A stretch of DNA of 64,000 nucleotides. It comes from an uncultured Bacilli bacterium. GTDB taxonomy: Bacteria; Bacillota_I; Bacilli_A; RF39; UBA660. Below, piece after piece: positions 7,686 to 17,208 of this stretch (its first letter is position 1; every line of letters starts with the position of its first letter). The notes under the pieces were generated by a model, which made no database searches, was not told where the DNA came from, and saw only the letters and a list, made by a program, of their open reading frames with translations. A program made the translations under genes and the position numbers. The stretch spans positions 132,492 through 196,491 of the forward strand of contig CAKPDH010000003.1 of the NCBI GenBank assembly GCA_934148845.1. The letters run 5' to 3'.

Positions 7686-9899
7686 ATGCAAGATTATGTA
7701 AAAGGAATATTTAAGCAGACTATATTTAAAAATGATAAAGGATATATAATAGGACTTTTAAAAGTATTAGATACAAATATAATAGAAGTTAGAGAATATA
7801 TAAATAAAATTATTACTTTTACAGGTTATTTTGCTGATTTGAATGAAAATGAAAAGTACATAATGTATGGAGATATATTTATACATCCTAAATATGGATT
7901 TCAATATAATGTAAAATCTAGTGAAAGAGTTAAACCCGATGATAAAGATGGCATAATTGAGTTTTTATCTAGTGATTTATTTAAAGGTATAGGTGAAAAA
8001 ATTGCTATAAGAATAGTGGATACACTTGGATTAGATGCTTTAAATTTAATAACAAAGGATAGAACTTGTCTATTTGATGTACCTAAGCTATCAGAAGATA
8101 AGATTAATTTAATATATAATACATTAATAAAATACGAAGAATCTCATCAAACTATAGTAAAATTAACTGAAATGGGTTTTAGTATGAGAGATGCTTTAAA
8201 TATATATAATACTTATAAAAGTAATACTATTAGAATAATTGATAATAATATATATAGAATAATAGATGATGTAGATGATATTAATTTTAAAAAAGTTGAT
8301 TGCATAGCTTTAAATTATATTACTGATAAATGTGATTTAAATAGAATTAAAGCTTGTATTATATATGGTATTAAAGAATTAACTTTTAGAAGTGGTGATA
8401 CATATTTAGATTTATCTTCTATATTTTCTTTTGTATCTAATTACTTAAATGATAATATAACAGATGATTTATTTAATGAAGCTATTAATGAATTAGACTT
8501 AGAACTTAAAATAAAAGTAGAAGATGATAGATACTATTTATTTGAAGATTATGAAGCTGAAGAATATATTGCTTCTAAAATAAATTATTTAATTAATAAA
8601 AGTACTAATAAATATAAAAATATAGATATGAGAATTAAGGAATTAGAAGATAAATATAATATAAATTATAGTGATAAACAAGAAGAAGCAATAAAAAAAG
8701 CAATATGCAATAATATATTAATAATAACAGGAGGTCCAGGTACAGGTAAGACTACTATAATAAAAGCAATAGTTGATTTATATAAAACACTAAATAAGTA
8801 TAATTCTAATGATTTAATTAAAAATATAGCCTTACTCGCACCAACAGGAAGAGCAAGTAAAAGAATGAGTGAATCAACTAATTTACCAGCGACAACAATA
8901 CATAGATTTTTAAAGTGGAATAAAGAAGCAGATGAGTTTATGATTAACGAATATAATCCAGATTTTTCAAATCTAGTTATAGTAGATGAAGTTAGTATGA
9001 TAGATAATAGACTTATGGCTAGTATGCTAAAAGGACTTACTAATAATATAAAACTTGTTCTCGTTGGAGATTATAATCAACTTCCAAGCGTAGGATGTGG
9101 TAATGTTCTTAAGGATTTAATTGATAGTGATATTATAGATACTATAGAGCTTGATTTGATTTATAGACAAAATAATACTAGTTATATTCCAATACTTGCA
9201 AATGATATAAAAAATGATTCTATTGATAGTGATGTTTTAGTAGATCGTGATGATTATAAGTTCTTAAAATGTTCAAGTGATATGATTATACCAAGTATAG
9301 TTAATATAACAAAAAAAATTATATCTAAAGGATATGATTATAAAAGAGTCCAAATAATGGCTCCTATGTATGCCGGAGTAAATGGAATAGATAATATTAA
9401 TAAAATATTACAAGATGTATTTAATGAGTCTTCTATTGATAAAAAAGAAATAAAATATGGTGATGTAATTTATAGAGAAAATGATAAAGTATTACAACTT
9501 GTAAATGATCCTGATAATAATGTATTTAATGGAGATATAGGATATATAAAAAATATTGATTATAAAGGTAAAAGTAATTCTCCTGAAATAACTATAGATT
9601 ATGACAATAATATAGTAACTTATTCTAGTAAGGATTTTAATAAATTTAAACATGGATTTATTATAAGTATACATAAGAGCCAAGGAAGTGAATTTGAACT
9701 TGTAATTATGCCAGTTTGCTTAAGTTATAAAAGGATGCTTTATAAAAAATTAATTTACACTGGAGTTACAAGAGCTAAGAAAAAATTAATAATAATAGGA
9801 GAAGCACTTGCTTTCTTAAATGGAATAAGAAATACAAATGAAAAAATTAGAATGACTACATTGAAAGAAAAATTATTAGAAAAGTTGAATGAAAATTAA
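7686..9899 (+). CDS. recD2: RecD2-type helicase (SF1B)
   Basis: 737 aa from the ATG at 7686, which follows GGTGG; the frame is open further upstream but that part overlaps efp and its terminator. The N-terminal third holds the OB-like and helix-hairpin-helix regions of RecD2. The helicase core has Walker A GGPGTGKTT, the Walker B motif VDEVSMID, GDYNQLPSVG, and C-terminal motifs HKSQGSEF and YTGVTRAKKKL. RecD2 is the 5'-3' DNA helicase of bacteria without RecBCD and acts in replication and repair. It stands alone between two hairpins, with its own -10 element. Confidence 0.93.
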   Translation: MQDYVKGIFKQTIFKNDKGYIIGLLKVLDTNIIEVREYINKIITFTGYFADLNENEKYIMYGDIFIHPKYGFQYNVKSSERVKPDDKDGIIEFLSSDLFKGIGEKIAIRIVDTLGLDALNLITKDRTCLFDVPKLSEDKINLIYNTLIKYEESHQTIVKLTEMGFSMRDALNIYNTYKSNTIRIIDNNIYRIIDDVDDINFKKVDCIALNYITDKCDLNRIKACIIYGIKELTFRSGDTYLDLSSIFSFVSNYLNDNITDDLFNEAINELDLELKIKVEDDRYYLFEDYEAEEYIASKINYLINKSTNKYKNIDMRIKELEDKYNINYSDKQEEAIKKAICNNILIITGGPGTGKTTIIKAIVDLYKTLNKYNSNDLIKNIALLAPTGRASKRMSESTNLPATTIHRFLKWNKEADEFMINEYNPDFSNLVIVDEVSMIDNRLMASMLKGLTNNIKLVLVGDYNQLPSVGCGNVLKDLIDSDIIDTIELDLIYRQNNTSYIPILANDIKNDSIDSDVLVDRDDYKFLKCSSDMIIPSIVNITKKIISKGYDYKRVQIMAPMYAGVNGIDNINKILQDVFNESSIDKKEIKYGDVIYRENDKVLQLVNDPDNNVFNGDIGYIKNIDYKGKSNSPEITIDYDNNIVTYSSKDFNKFKHGFIISIHKSQGSEFELVIMPVCLSYKRMLYKKLIYTGVTRAKKKLIIIGEALAFLNGIRNTNEKIRMTTLKEKLLEKLNEN

Positions 9900-9901
9900 T
9901 T

Positions 9902-9941
9902 TTATACACATATTATAAATGTGTATAAGAGATATACACAT
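9902..9941 (+). repeat. Three-arm repeat able to form two exclusive hairpins
   Basis: TATACACAT occurs at 9903-9911 and 9933-9941, with its reverse complement ATGTGTATA between them at 9919-9927. The middle arm can pair with either outer arm (loops of 7 and 5 nt), so the two hairpins exclude each other. It lies between the recD2 stop and the small gene at 9964. There is no T run, so it is not a standard terminator. Confidence 0.5.
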
Positions 9942-9963
9942 TATTATCTAGTGAGGTGATAAA

Positions 9964-10125
9964 GTGAAAATAGCTAAGTCTATGGCACTAATGGCTATAG
10001 GTGCAGGAGCGGTTTTGGCATATCAAAAATATAGTGAGCCTTTAATGAATAAATTAGAGGATGTAACTGATGATATACTTAATAAAGCTAATAAAAAACT
10101 AGATAGTATGACAAAGGGAAGCTAA
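9964..10125 (+). CDS. Small membrane-associated protein, unknown
   Basis: 53 aa from a GTG start preceded by GAGGTGATAAA. The N-terminal half (KSMALMAIGAGAVLAYQKY) is hydrophobic enough for one membrane segment or a signal anchor, and the rest is a charged helix (LEDVTDDILNKANKKLD). The shape resembles small YtxH-like envelope proteins, but no motif confirms that. It is a single gene with a terminator hairpin whose left arm overlaps its last codons. Confidence 0.6.
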   Translation: MKIAKSMALMAIGAGAVLAYQKYSEPLMNKLEDVTDDILNKANKKLDSMTKGS

Positions 10126-10138
10126 TGCTTCTCTTTTA
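10113..10138 (+). terminator. Terminator of the 53-aa gene
   Basis: Stem AAAGGGAAGC/GCTTCTCTTT with one G-U pair, TAAT loop, then Ts. Confidence 0.7.
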
Positions 10139-10226
10139 CTTGTTTGTAATTATTGGTTATTGAATAAAATACAGTTATTATTTTAATTGAGCAGTATTAG
10201 ATTAAAATACTAGGGTATGGGGAATT

Positions 10227-11003
10227 ATGAATAATAAAATCTTAAATTATTATATAAAATTAAAAATAGTTAGAGAAGGTATTATTCCTGATGATAAAAA
10301 GATAGTTTTTATAGGAACACATGGTTTCACGGCAATATAATATTTACAATGAAAGCAATAAATAAGCATGTTTACCTTTTATATGGCAGTTTATTAGACT
10401 TTTATCAATCTTTTCAAGGATTGGGACAGTGGGTTAACTGTAATATTGGTTGATAGAAAATTAAAGAAAAGAAGACAATTTGAAGTAGATAAGATGGTAA
10501 GAGCTTTAAATTTAGGAGCAGATATTTTAATGTTCCCAGATGGTACTTGGAATAAAAATAAATCTATATCCTGGTATATATGAAGTAGCAGAAAAATCAG
10601 GAGCTTGGGTAGTTCCAATAGCAACTGTGCTTGATGGTAATGTTTGTTATTCTCTTGAAGGAGATGCTTATGATATTACTGATATAAATAGTTAAATGTA
10701 AAGAAAAATTATAATTAGGCAAAAAATAAAATAATTAAATCAAAAGATTTACTAATATATTCTAATAATAACGAAAAAAAAGTAGTAAATTTGTTAGAAA
10801 ATTTACTCAGTGATTTATCAAAAGAAGAATTGAGTACTAAAAGTGAAAAAGAATTATTAAATATTGTTGATTACATTTCAAGAGTATTGAAAGAAATACT
10901 ACTTTTTTTGCTAAAAAGAAAGTACAAGAAAAAATTTTATATAGCAAATTTTAGTACAATTGGCATCATAAAATTTTTACACAGTATTTCTTTATCAACT
11001 TGA
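10227..11003 (+). pseudogene. PlsC-like acyltransferase, decayed by several frameshifts
   Basis: Pieces of one protein lie in order but in different frames. From the ATG at 10227 comes VREGIIPDDKKIVFIGTHG (stop at 10340). Then VTVILVDRKLKKRRQFEVD runs to FPDGTWNKNKS, then YPGIYEVAEKSGAWVVPIA, and after a stop near 10695 the tail LENLLSDLSKEELSTKSE. FPDGTW and the following GAWVVPIA block match the substrate region of 1-acylglycerol-3-phosphate acyltransferases (FPEGTR ... PIVPV). At least three frameshifts or stops separate the pieces. The GTG-like frame at 10791-11003 is only its 3' fragment. It is most likely an inactive relic. Confidence 0.75.
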
Positions 11004-11065
11004 AAAATTATAATAAATATGTTAATATTATATGCGTCCTGGAACTTATAAGAAGGTGATTTATT

Positions 11066-11908
11066 GTGAAAATATTAGTTATACCATCAAGTTTAAATGA
11101 CTTAAAGCATGATATAGATGGATTTATAATTGGCATTAAGAATTTTGCTACATATGGTTTATGTATAGATGATTTAAGTATTTTAAATAAATTAAAGAAT
11201 AAAGAAATATTTATTAATATAAATAAAAATATGCATAATTGTGATTTAGAAAAGTTAAAAGATATTTTGCTTAGTTTAAATAATTATAATATAAAAGGGG
11301 TTATGTATTATGATGTTGCAGTTTTAGAATTATATAAAAGTCTTAATTTAAATTATGATTTAGTTTGGAGTTGTGAACATTATACTACTAATTATGAGAC
11401 AATTAATTATTTTTTAGAATATGGTGTTAATTACACATATTTATCTAGTGATATTACTGCATCTGAAGTAAATGAGATAAGACACAATACAAATTGTAAA
11501 TTAATACTTAATTTATTTGGTTATTTACCTATGTTTGTTTCTAAAAGGCATATAGTTAAAAATTATTTGGATTATTTTAATTTAGATGATAATTCAAAGA
11601 TAAATTATATGGAAAAAGAAGGATGTATATATCCTATTATAGATAATAACATAGGTACACAAGTATATTCTTGTAATATACTTAATGGTATTAAGTATTA
11701 TGATATTGATGTTGATTATATAGTATTAAATAGTTTTAATATAGATGAATCTAAATTTAAGGCTGTTTTAGATATGTTTAAAAGTGTTAATAGCAAGAAT
11801 GTTGATAAGTATTATCTTGATATAAATAGAATGTTTGATAATACAGATTTAGGTTTTTTAGAAAAAAATACAATATATAGGGTGAAGAAAAATGAAAAAG
11901 AAAGTTGA
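11066..11908 (+). CDS. trhP1: Peptidase U32-family protein, TrhP1/YrrN-like
   Basis: 280 aa from a GTG preceded by AAGGTGAT. The protein has the U32 fold but lacks the cysteine cluster of its partner; it keeps the family segment LPMFVSKRHIVKNYL. In Bacillus subtilis yrrN-yrrO (trhP1-trhP2) lie side by side upstream of greA and are required for 5-hydroxyuridine at position 34 of tRNAs. The same order here (this gene, the U32 protein, greA) supports that assignment, while udk is missing between them. It overlaps the next gene by 17 bases, indicating translational coupling. A peptidase role is unlikely. Confidence 0.78.
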   Translation: MKILVIPSSLNDLKHDIDGFIIGIKNFATYGLCIDDLSILNKLKNKEIFININKNMHNCDLEKLKDILLSLNNYNIKGVMYYDVAVLELYKSLNLNYDLVWSCEHYTTNYETINYFLEYGVNYTYLSSDITASEVNEIRHNTNCKLILNLFGYLPMFVSKRHIVKNYLDYFNLDDNSKINYMEKEGCIYPIIDNNIGTQVYSCNILNGIKYYDIDVDYIVLNSFNIDESKFKAVLDMFKSVNSKNVDKYYLDINRMFDNTDLGFLEKNTIYRVKKNEKES

Positions 11909-13088
11909 GCTATTATCACCAGCAGGTGATTTAGAAAGATTAAAAATAGCGCTTTTATATGGGGCTGATGCAGTTTATATTGGTGGACCTTTATTAAATC
12001 TTAGAGCAAATGCTAAAAATTTTTCTATGGAAGAAATTAAGGAAGGCGTTCTTTTCGCACATAATCTAAATAAAAAAGTATATGTAACAGTAAATATTAT
12101 ACTTCATAATGAAGATCTAAAAGATATTTTAAATTATTTAAAACAGTTAGATGAGTATAATGTAGATGCTATAATAGTAAGTGATCCTGCTATTATAAAA
12201 ATAGCAAGAAAAAATACTAATCTTCAAATTCATTTATCTACTCAAGCTTGTACTTTAAATGTATTAGCAGCAAAATTTTGGAAAGATGCTGGTGTAGATA
12301 GAATTGTCTTAGGACGTGAATGTACAAAAGAAGAAATAAAAGATATAATTGATAATGTAGATGTAGAGATAGAAACCTTTATACATGGAGCTATGTGTGC
12401 TGGATATAGTGGAAGATGTGTTATGTCCAATTTTTTAACTAATAGAGATGCAAATAGAGGCGGATGTAGTCAAATATGTAGATGGGATTTCAAACTTCTT
12501 TCATCATCATTAAAAGAAATAAAAGCAGATAAGCCATTTACATTTTGTTCTAAGGATTTGTCTATGTTAAAATATATTAAAGAAATGATTGATATGGGAA
12601 TTGTCTCATTTAAAATAGAAGGAAGAATGCGTTCTATATATTATATAGCTACTGTTATATCAATTTATAGAAAAGTTATAGATTTATGTTGTAATGAAAA
12701 TAGTTCTTATGCATATAATAAAGAGTATGAAAAAGTATTAAGAAATTGTGCTAATAGAGACTCTGTACCGCAATTTTTTAATGGTATATATGATTATACT
12801 TGTAGTTATTATAATGGTAGAGAAGAAGTATCTAATCAAGAATTTTTAGGTATTGTACTTGATTATGATAAAAAGACTAATATTGCAACTATACAACAGA
12901 GAAATTATTTTAAAAAGGGTGATCAAGTCTGTATATTTGGTCCAAATAAAAGTATAGAATATACTTTTAATGATATATATGATGAGTCTTTAAATATTAT
13001 ATCTGTTGTTAGACATCCTAAAGAAATTGTTAAAATCAAGATTGATAATACGTTAGAAAAATATGATATGATTAGAATGAAAAAGTAG
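11892..13088 (+). CDS. trhP2: Peptidase U32-family tRNA hydroxylation protein, TrhP2/YrrO-like
   Basis: 398 aa. It starts VELLSPAGDLERLKIAL and contains the U32 signature ETFIHGAMCAGYSGRC, followed by GGCSQICRW, which gives the cysteine cluster proposed to bind an iron-sulfur centre. KDLSMLKYIKEMIDMG and FKIEGRMRS are also typical. Homologues take prephenate-dependent part in forming 5-hydroxyuridine at the tRNA wobble position; older records call them collagenases. At 398 aa the C-terminal beta domain is present. The gene is coupled to the upstream U32 gene. Confidence 0.88.
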   Translation: MKKKVELLSPAGDLERLKIALLYGADAVYIGGPLLNLRANAKNFSMEEIKEGVLFAHNLNKKVYVTVNIILHNEDLKDILNYLKQLDEYNVDAIIVSDPAIIKIARKNTNLQIHLSTQACTLNVLAAKFWKDAGVDRIVLGRECTKEEIKDIIDNVDVEIETFIHGAMCAGYSGRCVMSNFLTNRDANRGGCSQICRWDFKLLSSSLKEIKADKPFTFCSKDLSMLKYIKEMIDMGIVSFKIEGRMRSIYYIATVISIYRKVIDLCCNENSSYAYNKEYEKVLRNCANRDSVPQFFNGIYDYTCSYYNGREEVSNQEFLGIVLDYDKKTNIATIQQRNYFKKGDQVCIFGPNKSIEYTFNDIYDESLNIISVVRHPKEIVKIKIDNTLEKYDMIRMKK

Positions 13089-13117
13089 TTGACAAAATAA
13101 AATTTATGTAGTAATAT
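13089..13117 (+). promoter_or_regulatory. Promoter of greA
   Basis: TTGACA (13089-13094), 17-nt spacer, TAATAT (13112-13117). It starts at the last base of the preceding gene, so greA can be transcribed separately. Confidence 0.7.
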
Positions 13118-13149
13118 TTTGTATGTTTACGAATAAATGAGGTGACATT

Positions 13150-13620
13150 ATGTCTAAAGAAAAAGAATTATATATTACTGAAGAAGGACTTAACGATATA
13201 AAAAAAGAGCTAGATGAGCTTAAACTTGTTAAAAGACCAGAGGTTATTAATGCATTAAAGGATGCCCGTGCACAAGGTGACTTAAGTGAAAATGCTGAAT
13301 ATGATGCAGCTCGTACTGAGCAAGCAATTGTTGAATCTAGAATTAAAGAATTAGAAACAATGATGGAGAAGGCAGTTGTAATAACTAAGGTTAATACTGA
13401 TGTTGTATCACTTGGTACAAAAGTAACTCTTGAGTATGTTGGTGATGATGATACCGAAGAGTATTCTATAGTAGGAAGTAAGGAAGCTGATCCATTTGAA
13501 AATAAAATTTCAAATGAGTCACCAATTGCTAAAGCTATTATGGGTCTTAAAGTAGGTAGTGTTGTTTCAGTTGACAGTCCAAACGGTAAATATGATGTTA
13601 AAATATTAGCTATAAATTAA
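13150..13620 (+). CDS. greA: Transcription elongation factor GreA
   Basis: 156 aa, standard length. The N-terminal coiled coil (about residues 10-78) has YITEEGLNDIKKELDEL and ARAQGDLSENAEYDAAR, whose acidic tip residues activate RNA polymerase to cleave backtracked RNA. The C-terminal FKBP-like domain follows (GTKVTLEYVGDDD to SPNGKYDVKIL). The ATG follows GAGGTGAC. It has its own promoter and ends at a clear hairpin terminator. Confidence 0.97.
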   Translation: MSKEKELYITEEGLNDIKKELDELKLVKRPEVINALKDARAQGDLSENAEYDAARTEQAIVESRIKELETMMEKAVVITKVNTDVVSLGTKVTLEYVGDDDTEEYSIVGSKEADPFENKISNESPIAKAIMGLKVGSVVSVDSPNGKYDVKILAIN

Positions 13621-13621
13621 T

Positions 13622-13649
13622 GAAGTTGTAAATTCGACTTCTTTTTTTT
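13622..13649 (+). terminator. Terminator after greA
   Basis: Stem GAAGTTG/CGACTTC (one G-U pair), short loop, then eight Ts. Confidence 0.8.
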
Positions 13650-13678
13650 AAAATTATATTTACTATAAAAATATGACG

Positions 13679-13687
13679 TGTTATAAT
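13679..13687 (+). promoter_or_regulatory. Extended -10 promoter of the hydrolase gene
   Basis: TGTTATAAT lies 27 bases upstream of the ATG at 13715; TTGGAGGG provides the ribosome site. Confidence 0.45.
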
Positions 13688-13714
13688 TTACTTAGATAGA
13701 ATATTGGAGGGCTT

Positions 13715-14428
13715 ATGATATTTAGAAAGGCAATTTTAATAGTTCATGGATTTGCTGGCGGTACTTATGATGAAGAAGAATTAGCTAATTTTTTAGAGCT
13801 TAATCCTTTTTATGATGTATTTCAATTTACACTTCCTGGACATAAAACAAATCTTAGTAAAGTAAAGTATGAACAGTGGATTGATGCTAGTAAGAATCAA
13901 ATAGAATGGTTAATAGAAAACGGGTATAAAAATATATATGTAATAGGCCATTCTATGGGAGGCGTTATAGCTACTTATTTGGCTGCAACTTATAAGGAAG
14001 TTAAAAAATTAATATTAGCTGCTCCAGCGTTTCAATATTTAATTATGGAAAATGAAAAAATAAATGTTACAAAGTCATTAAAAAGTACACCTAGCATAGT
14101 AAAGACATATGGTATTGAAGAAATATTTGGAAGAATATTAAAATTAAATCCAAGTGCCGTAAAAGAGTTTATGAATCTTGTTAAAGAATATTATAATTGT
14201 CCAAAAGATGTTTTCTGTCCAATTTTGATAATACAGGGTAAAAAAGATAATATAGTAAGAACCTCGTCGTCAAAGTATGTTTATAATAGTGTTAAATCAA
14301 AGATAAAGAAAATAGTATATGTAAATGATTTAACACATGATGTTTTTTATTCTAAAAGGTCTAATGAAATATATAATATAATACTTAAATTTTTAAAGAA
14401 TAGTGAAAGTGGGGAATTTACAATATGA
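13715..14428 (+). CDS. Alpha/beta hydrolase, carboxylesterase-like
   Basis: 237 aa, no signal peptide. The oxyanion segment is IVHGFAGGTYDEEE, the nucleophile elbow is GHSMGG with Ser80, the acid lies in GKKDNIV and the base in THDVFYSKR. Length and layout resemble the Est30/YvaK-type carboxylesterases and monoglyceride lipases. The physiological substrate cannot be read from the sequence. Its last bases ATGA overlap the start of a 55-aa gene, so the two are translationally coupled. Confidence 0.85.
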   Translation: MIFRKAILIVHGFAGGTYDEEELANFLELNPFYDVFQFTLPGHKTNLSKVKYEQWIDASKNQIEWLIENGYKNIYVIGHSMGGVIATYLAATYKEVKKLILAAPAFQYLIMENEKINVTKSLKSTPSIVKTYGIEEIFGRILKLNPSAVKEFMNLVKEYYNCPKDVFCPILIIQGKKDNIVRTSSSKYVYNSVKSKIKKIVYVNDLTHDVFYSKRSNEIYNIILKFLKNSESGEFTI

Positions 14429-14592
14429 CAGAAAAAGAATCAAGAGAAGCTTTATTTAAATTAAATTATGAATATATGAAGCATACAAAAGAAGAAAGAA
14501 AAAAATTATATGAATCATATAGTGAAGCTAGAAAAAATATAAGAAAGGCACTTATAGAGCTTAAAGAAAAAAAGGTAGCTATGCAAGGTTAA
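14425..14592 (+). CDS. Small charged helical protein, unknown
   Basis: 55 aa. ATG at 14425 overlaps the hydrolase stop (ATGA). The sequence is almost entirely charged helix (KHTKEERKKLYESYSEARK...) with no membrane segment or cysteine. It was too short for a common ORF threshold, but the coupling, the codon pattern and the hairpin directly after it support a real gene. The function is unknown; a link to the hydrolase is inferred from coupling only. Confidence 0.6.
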   Translation: MTEKESREALFKLNYEYMKHTKEERKKLYESYSEARKNIRKALIELKEKKVAMQG

Positions 14593-14610
14593 CTTTTTTT
14601 CTTTATTTTT
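14563..14610 (+). terminator. Possible terminator, A/T stem
   Basis: AAAGAAAAAAAG (14563-14574) is perfectly complementary to CTTTTTTTCTTT (14593-14604), followed by more Ts. The stem is A-T rich, so strength is uncertain. Confidence 0.45.
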
Positions 14611-14621
14611 ATAAATAAGCG

Positions 14622-14630
14622 TGCTATAAT
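14622..14630 (+). promoter_or_regulatory. Extended -10 promoter of queA
   Basis: TGCTATAAT ends 22 bases before the queA ATG; the predicted leader is about 16 nt and holds GGAGGAG. Confidence 0.5.
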
Positions 14631-14652
14631 ATTAACGTTATTGGAGGAGTTT

Positions 14653-15693
14653 ATGAAAACAGATGATTTTGATTATTATTTACCAGAAGAATTAATTGCG
14701 CAAACACCACTACTAAATAGAGATTCATCAAGACTTCTTATCTTAGATAAGGAATCTGGAGATATTACTCATGCGCACTTTAAGGATATTGTATCCTATT
14801 TAGAAAGTACAGATGTATTAGTTTTAAATGATACTAAAGTACTCCCAGCTCGTATTATAGGGGTAAAAGAAGAAACAAATGCAGTGATAGAATTATTAAT
14901 GCTAAAAGACTTAGGAAATGATACTTGGGAAGTATTAAGTAAACCTGCTAAAAGAATAAAAGTAGGTACTGTTATAAATTTTTCACCTAAACTAAGTGCT
15001 GAATGTATAGAAGTTAAAGATGAAGGTATAAGAGTAGTCAAATTTTCTTATAAAGGTATATTTTTTGAAATATTAGATGAGTTAGGAGAAATGCCTCTTC
15101 CACCTTATATACATAAAAAGTTAGAAGACAAAGATAGGTACCAAACAGTATATGCAAAAAATATAGGTAGCGCAGCTGCTCCAACTGCAGGCCTTCATTT
15201 TACTAAGGAATTATTAGATGAAATAAAAAAGAAAGGCGTAAAGATAGTATATATAACTCTACATGTTGGGTTAGGTACATTTAGACCTGTTAATGTAAGT
15301 GATGTTACAAAGCATCATATGCACAGTGAATTTTATCAAATGAATAAAGATGTAGCTGATATTTTAAATGATGCAATAAAAAATAATAATAGAATAATAA
15401 GTGTAGGTACTACTTCAACAAGAACTCTTGAAACTATTATGTCTTTATATGGTGAATTTAAGGAGTGTAGTGGATTTACGGATATATTTATATACCCAGG
15501 CTATAAATTTAAAGCAGTAAATTCGCTTATTACAAATTTTCATTTACCTAAAAGTACATTAGTAATGTTAGTAAGCGCGCTTGCAGGTAGAGAAAATATA
15601 TTAAATGCTTATAAAGTGGCAGTAGAAAACAAATATAGATTTTTCTCATTTGGAGATGCTATGTTTATAAAAGGTAAAAATGAAAAAAAATGA
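14653..15693 (+). CDS. queA: S-adenosylmethionine:tRNA ribosyltransferase-isomerase QueA
   Basis: 346 aa from the ATG at 14653 after GGAGGAG. It transfers the ribosyl part of S-adenosylmethionine to preQ1 in tRNA to form epoxyqueuosine. Conserved blocks include [42 protein letters not shown]-like [22 protein letters not shown] and the final FSFGDAMFI. No queG/queH or tgt lies nearby. It overlaps the following kinase-like gene by 14 bases, and miaA comes next, so two tRNA modification genes flank that kinase-like gene in one operon. Confidence 0.97.
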   Translation: MKTDDFDYYLPEELIAQTPLLNRDSSRLLILDKESGDITHAHFKDIVSYLESTDVLVLNDTKVLPARIIGVKEETNAVIELLMLKDLGNDTWEVLSKPAKRIKVGTVINFSPKLSAECIEVKDEGIRVVKFSYKGIFFEILDELGEMPLPPYIHKKLEDKDRYQTVYAKNIGSAAAPTAGLHFTKELLDEIKKKGVKIVYITLHVGLGTFRPVNVSDVTKHHMHSEFYQMNKDVADILNDAIKNNNRIISVGTTSTRTLETIMSLYGEFKECSGFTDIFIYPGYKFKAVNSLITNFHLPKSTLVMLVSALAGRENILNAYKVAVENKYRFFSFGDAMFIKGKNEKK

Positions 15694-16321
15694 TTTAGGT
15701 AAAAAGATTTATTTAGGTGAAGGATTAACTAGTAAGTGTTATAAATTAAGTGATAATAAAGTATATAAAAAGTTTAAAAGGAAAAGAGATATTATAGAAC
15801 TTAAAAAATATAGAGACTTTTTAGAATATAAAAATGATTCTGTTATATTTCCTTATGACTTTGTTTATAAAAGAAAATTTATAGGTTATATTTATGATTA
15901 TAGTGAAGGATTAACTTTATCTAATTGTTTTAAAGATATAAATATAGATGATTTAATATTTGCTTTAGAAAAAGTTGAAAGAGATATTAATTATATATCA
16001 AAAGGAAAAATATTTATGTATGATGTTCATGATGATAATATAATATATGGTAATAAAAAATTATCAATAATTGATGTAGATGAGTATAATATAAAAGACA
16101 GTTTAAGTATTAGTGATGCTTTATATAGTAATAATATACAGTTTAAAAATTTAATTAATGGATTAATAATATCAAATATACCTAAAGAACTTATAGAAAG
16201 ATTTATTAAGTATAAAGATTTTAATTTATCAAGTTATAATTTATATAAGTTAAAAGAAGATATTAATGATATATATAAAGAAAAAATTAAAACTATTAAT
16301 GATATTTGGAAAGTGATTTAA
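15680..16321 (+). CDS. Protein-kinase-fold protein, unknown role
   Basis: 213 aa. A glycine-loop-like [12 protein letters not shown] is followed by a lysine in KVYKKF. A catalytic-loop-like [13 protein letters not shown] follows, and then IIDVDEY stands in the DFG place. These fit a small serine/threonine-kinase or aminoglycoside-phosphotransferase-like fold lacking the usual large C-lobe. It overlaps queA by 14 bases, and its stop precedes the miaA ATG by two bases. It may modify a translation-related target, but only the location suggests that. Confidence 0.7.
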   Translation: MKKNDLGKKIYLGEGLTSKCYKLSDNKVYKKFKRKRDIIELKKYRDFLEYKNDSVIFPYDFVYKRKFIGYIYDYSEGLTLSNCFKDINIDDLIFALEKVERDINYISKGKIFMYDVHDDNIIYGNKKLSIIDVDEYNIKDSLSISDALYSNNIQFKNLINGLIISNIPKELIERFIKYKDFNLSSYNLYKLKEDINDIYKEKIKTINDIWKVI

Positions 16322-16323
16322 TT

Positions 16324-17208
16324 ATGATAATATGTATAGTAGGTCCTACCGGAGTAGGAAAGACAAAATTGAGTATAGAACTTGCTAAAAAATTAAATGG
16401 TGAGATTATAAATGCTGACAGTACTCAGGTATATAAAGGATTAGATATTGCTACTGCTAAAATAAAAGAAGAAGAAAAAGAAAATATTCCTCATCATTTA
16501 TTTGATATAAAAGAAATAACTGAGGATTATACTGTTTATGATTATCAAAAAGATTGTAGAAGTAAAATATCAGAGATATTAAATAAAAATAAGGTACCTA
16601 TATTAGTTGGAGGTACTGGATTATATATAAAAGCTAGTTTATATGATTATAAATTTTCAGTAGAGACTAAGAAGAATAATTATGATTCTAATACAACTGA
16701 AGAATTATATAATGATTTAATTAAAATAGATCCAAATACAAATATTCATCCAAATAATAGAAAAAGAATTGAAAGAGCTTTAAATTATTATTATTCTACT
16801 AATAAATTATTAAGTGAAAAAGAAAAAAGTAATAAATTATTATATGATGTTGTTTTTATTGGACTTACCTGTGATAGAGAAAAGTTATATGATAGAATTA
16901 ATAGAAGAGTAGATATAATGATAAATGATGGACTAATTTTAGAAGCAAAAAAATTATATGACTTAAATATACGTACAAAAGCAGTAATGACTCCAATAGG
17001 TTATAAGGAATTATTTGAATATTTTGATTCAAATATATCTTTAGATGAGGCAATAAATCTTATAAAGTCTAGAAGTAGAAGATATGCAAAAAGACAGTAT
17101 ACTTGGAATAATCATCAAATTCCTGTAACTTGGTTTTCTGTATGTTTTGATGATTTTAATAGAACTGTTAATGAGATTTATTCATATATAGACAAAAAAT
17201 ATGGATAA
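16324..17208 (+). CDS. miaA: tRNA dimethylallyltransferase MiaA
   Basis: 294 aa from the ATG at 16324; an upstream in-frame TTG lies inside the preceding gene. It adds dimethylallyl to A37 of tRNAs that read codons beginning with U. The P-loop GPTGVGKT is at residues 6-13, followed by INADSTQVYKGLDIATAK, PHHLFDI, VGGTGLYIKA, NNRKRIERAL and the C-terminal SRRYAKRQYTWNN. It is the last gene of the queA operon and is followed by a strong terminator. Confidence 0.96.
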   Translation: MIICIVGPTGVGKTKLSIELAKKLNGEIINADSTQVYKGLDIATAKIKEEEKENIPHHLFDIKEITEDYTVYDYQKDCRSKISEILNKNKVPILVGGTGLYIKASLYDYKFSVETKKNNYDSNTTEELYNDLIKIDPNTNIHPNNRKRIERALNYYYSTNKLLSEKEKSNKLLYDVVFIGLTCDREKLYDRINRRVDIMINDGLILEAKKLYDLNIRTKAVMTPIGYKELFEYFDSNISLDEAINLIKSRSRRYAKRQYTWNNHQIPVTWFSVCFDDFNRTVNEIYSYIDKKYG

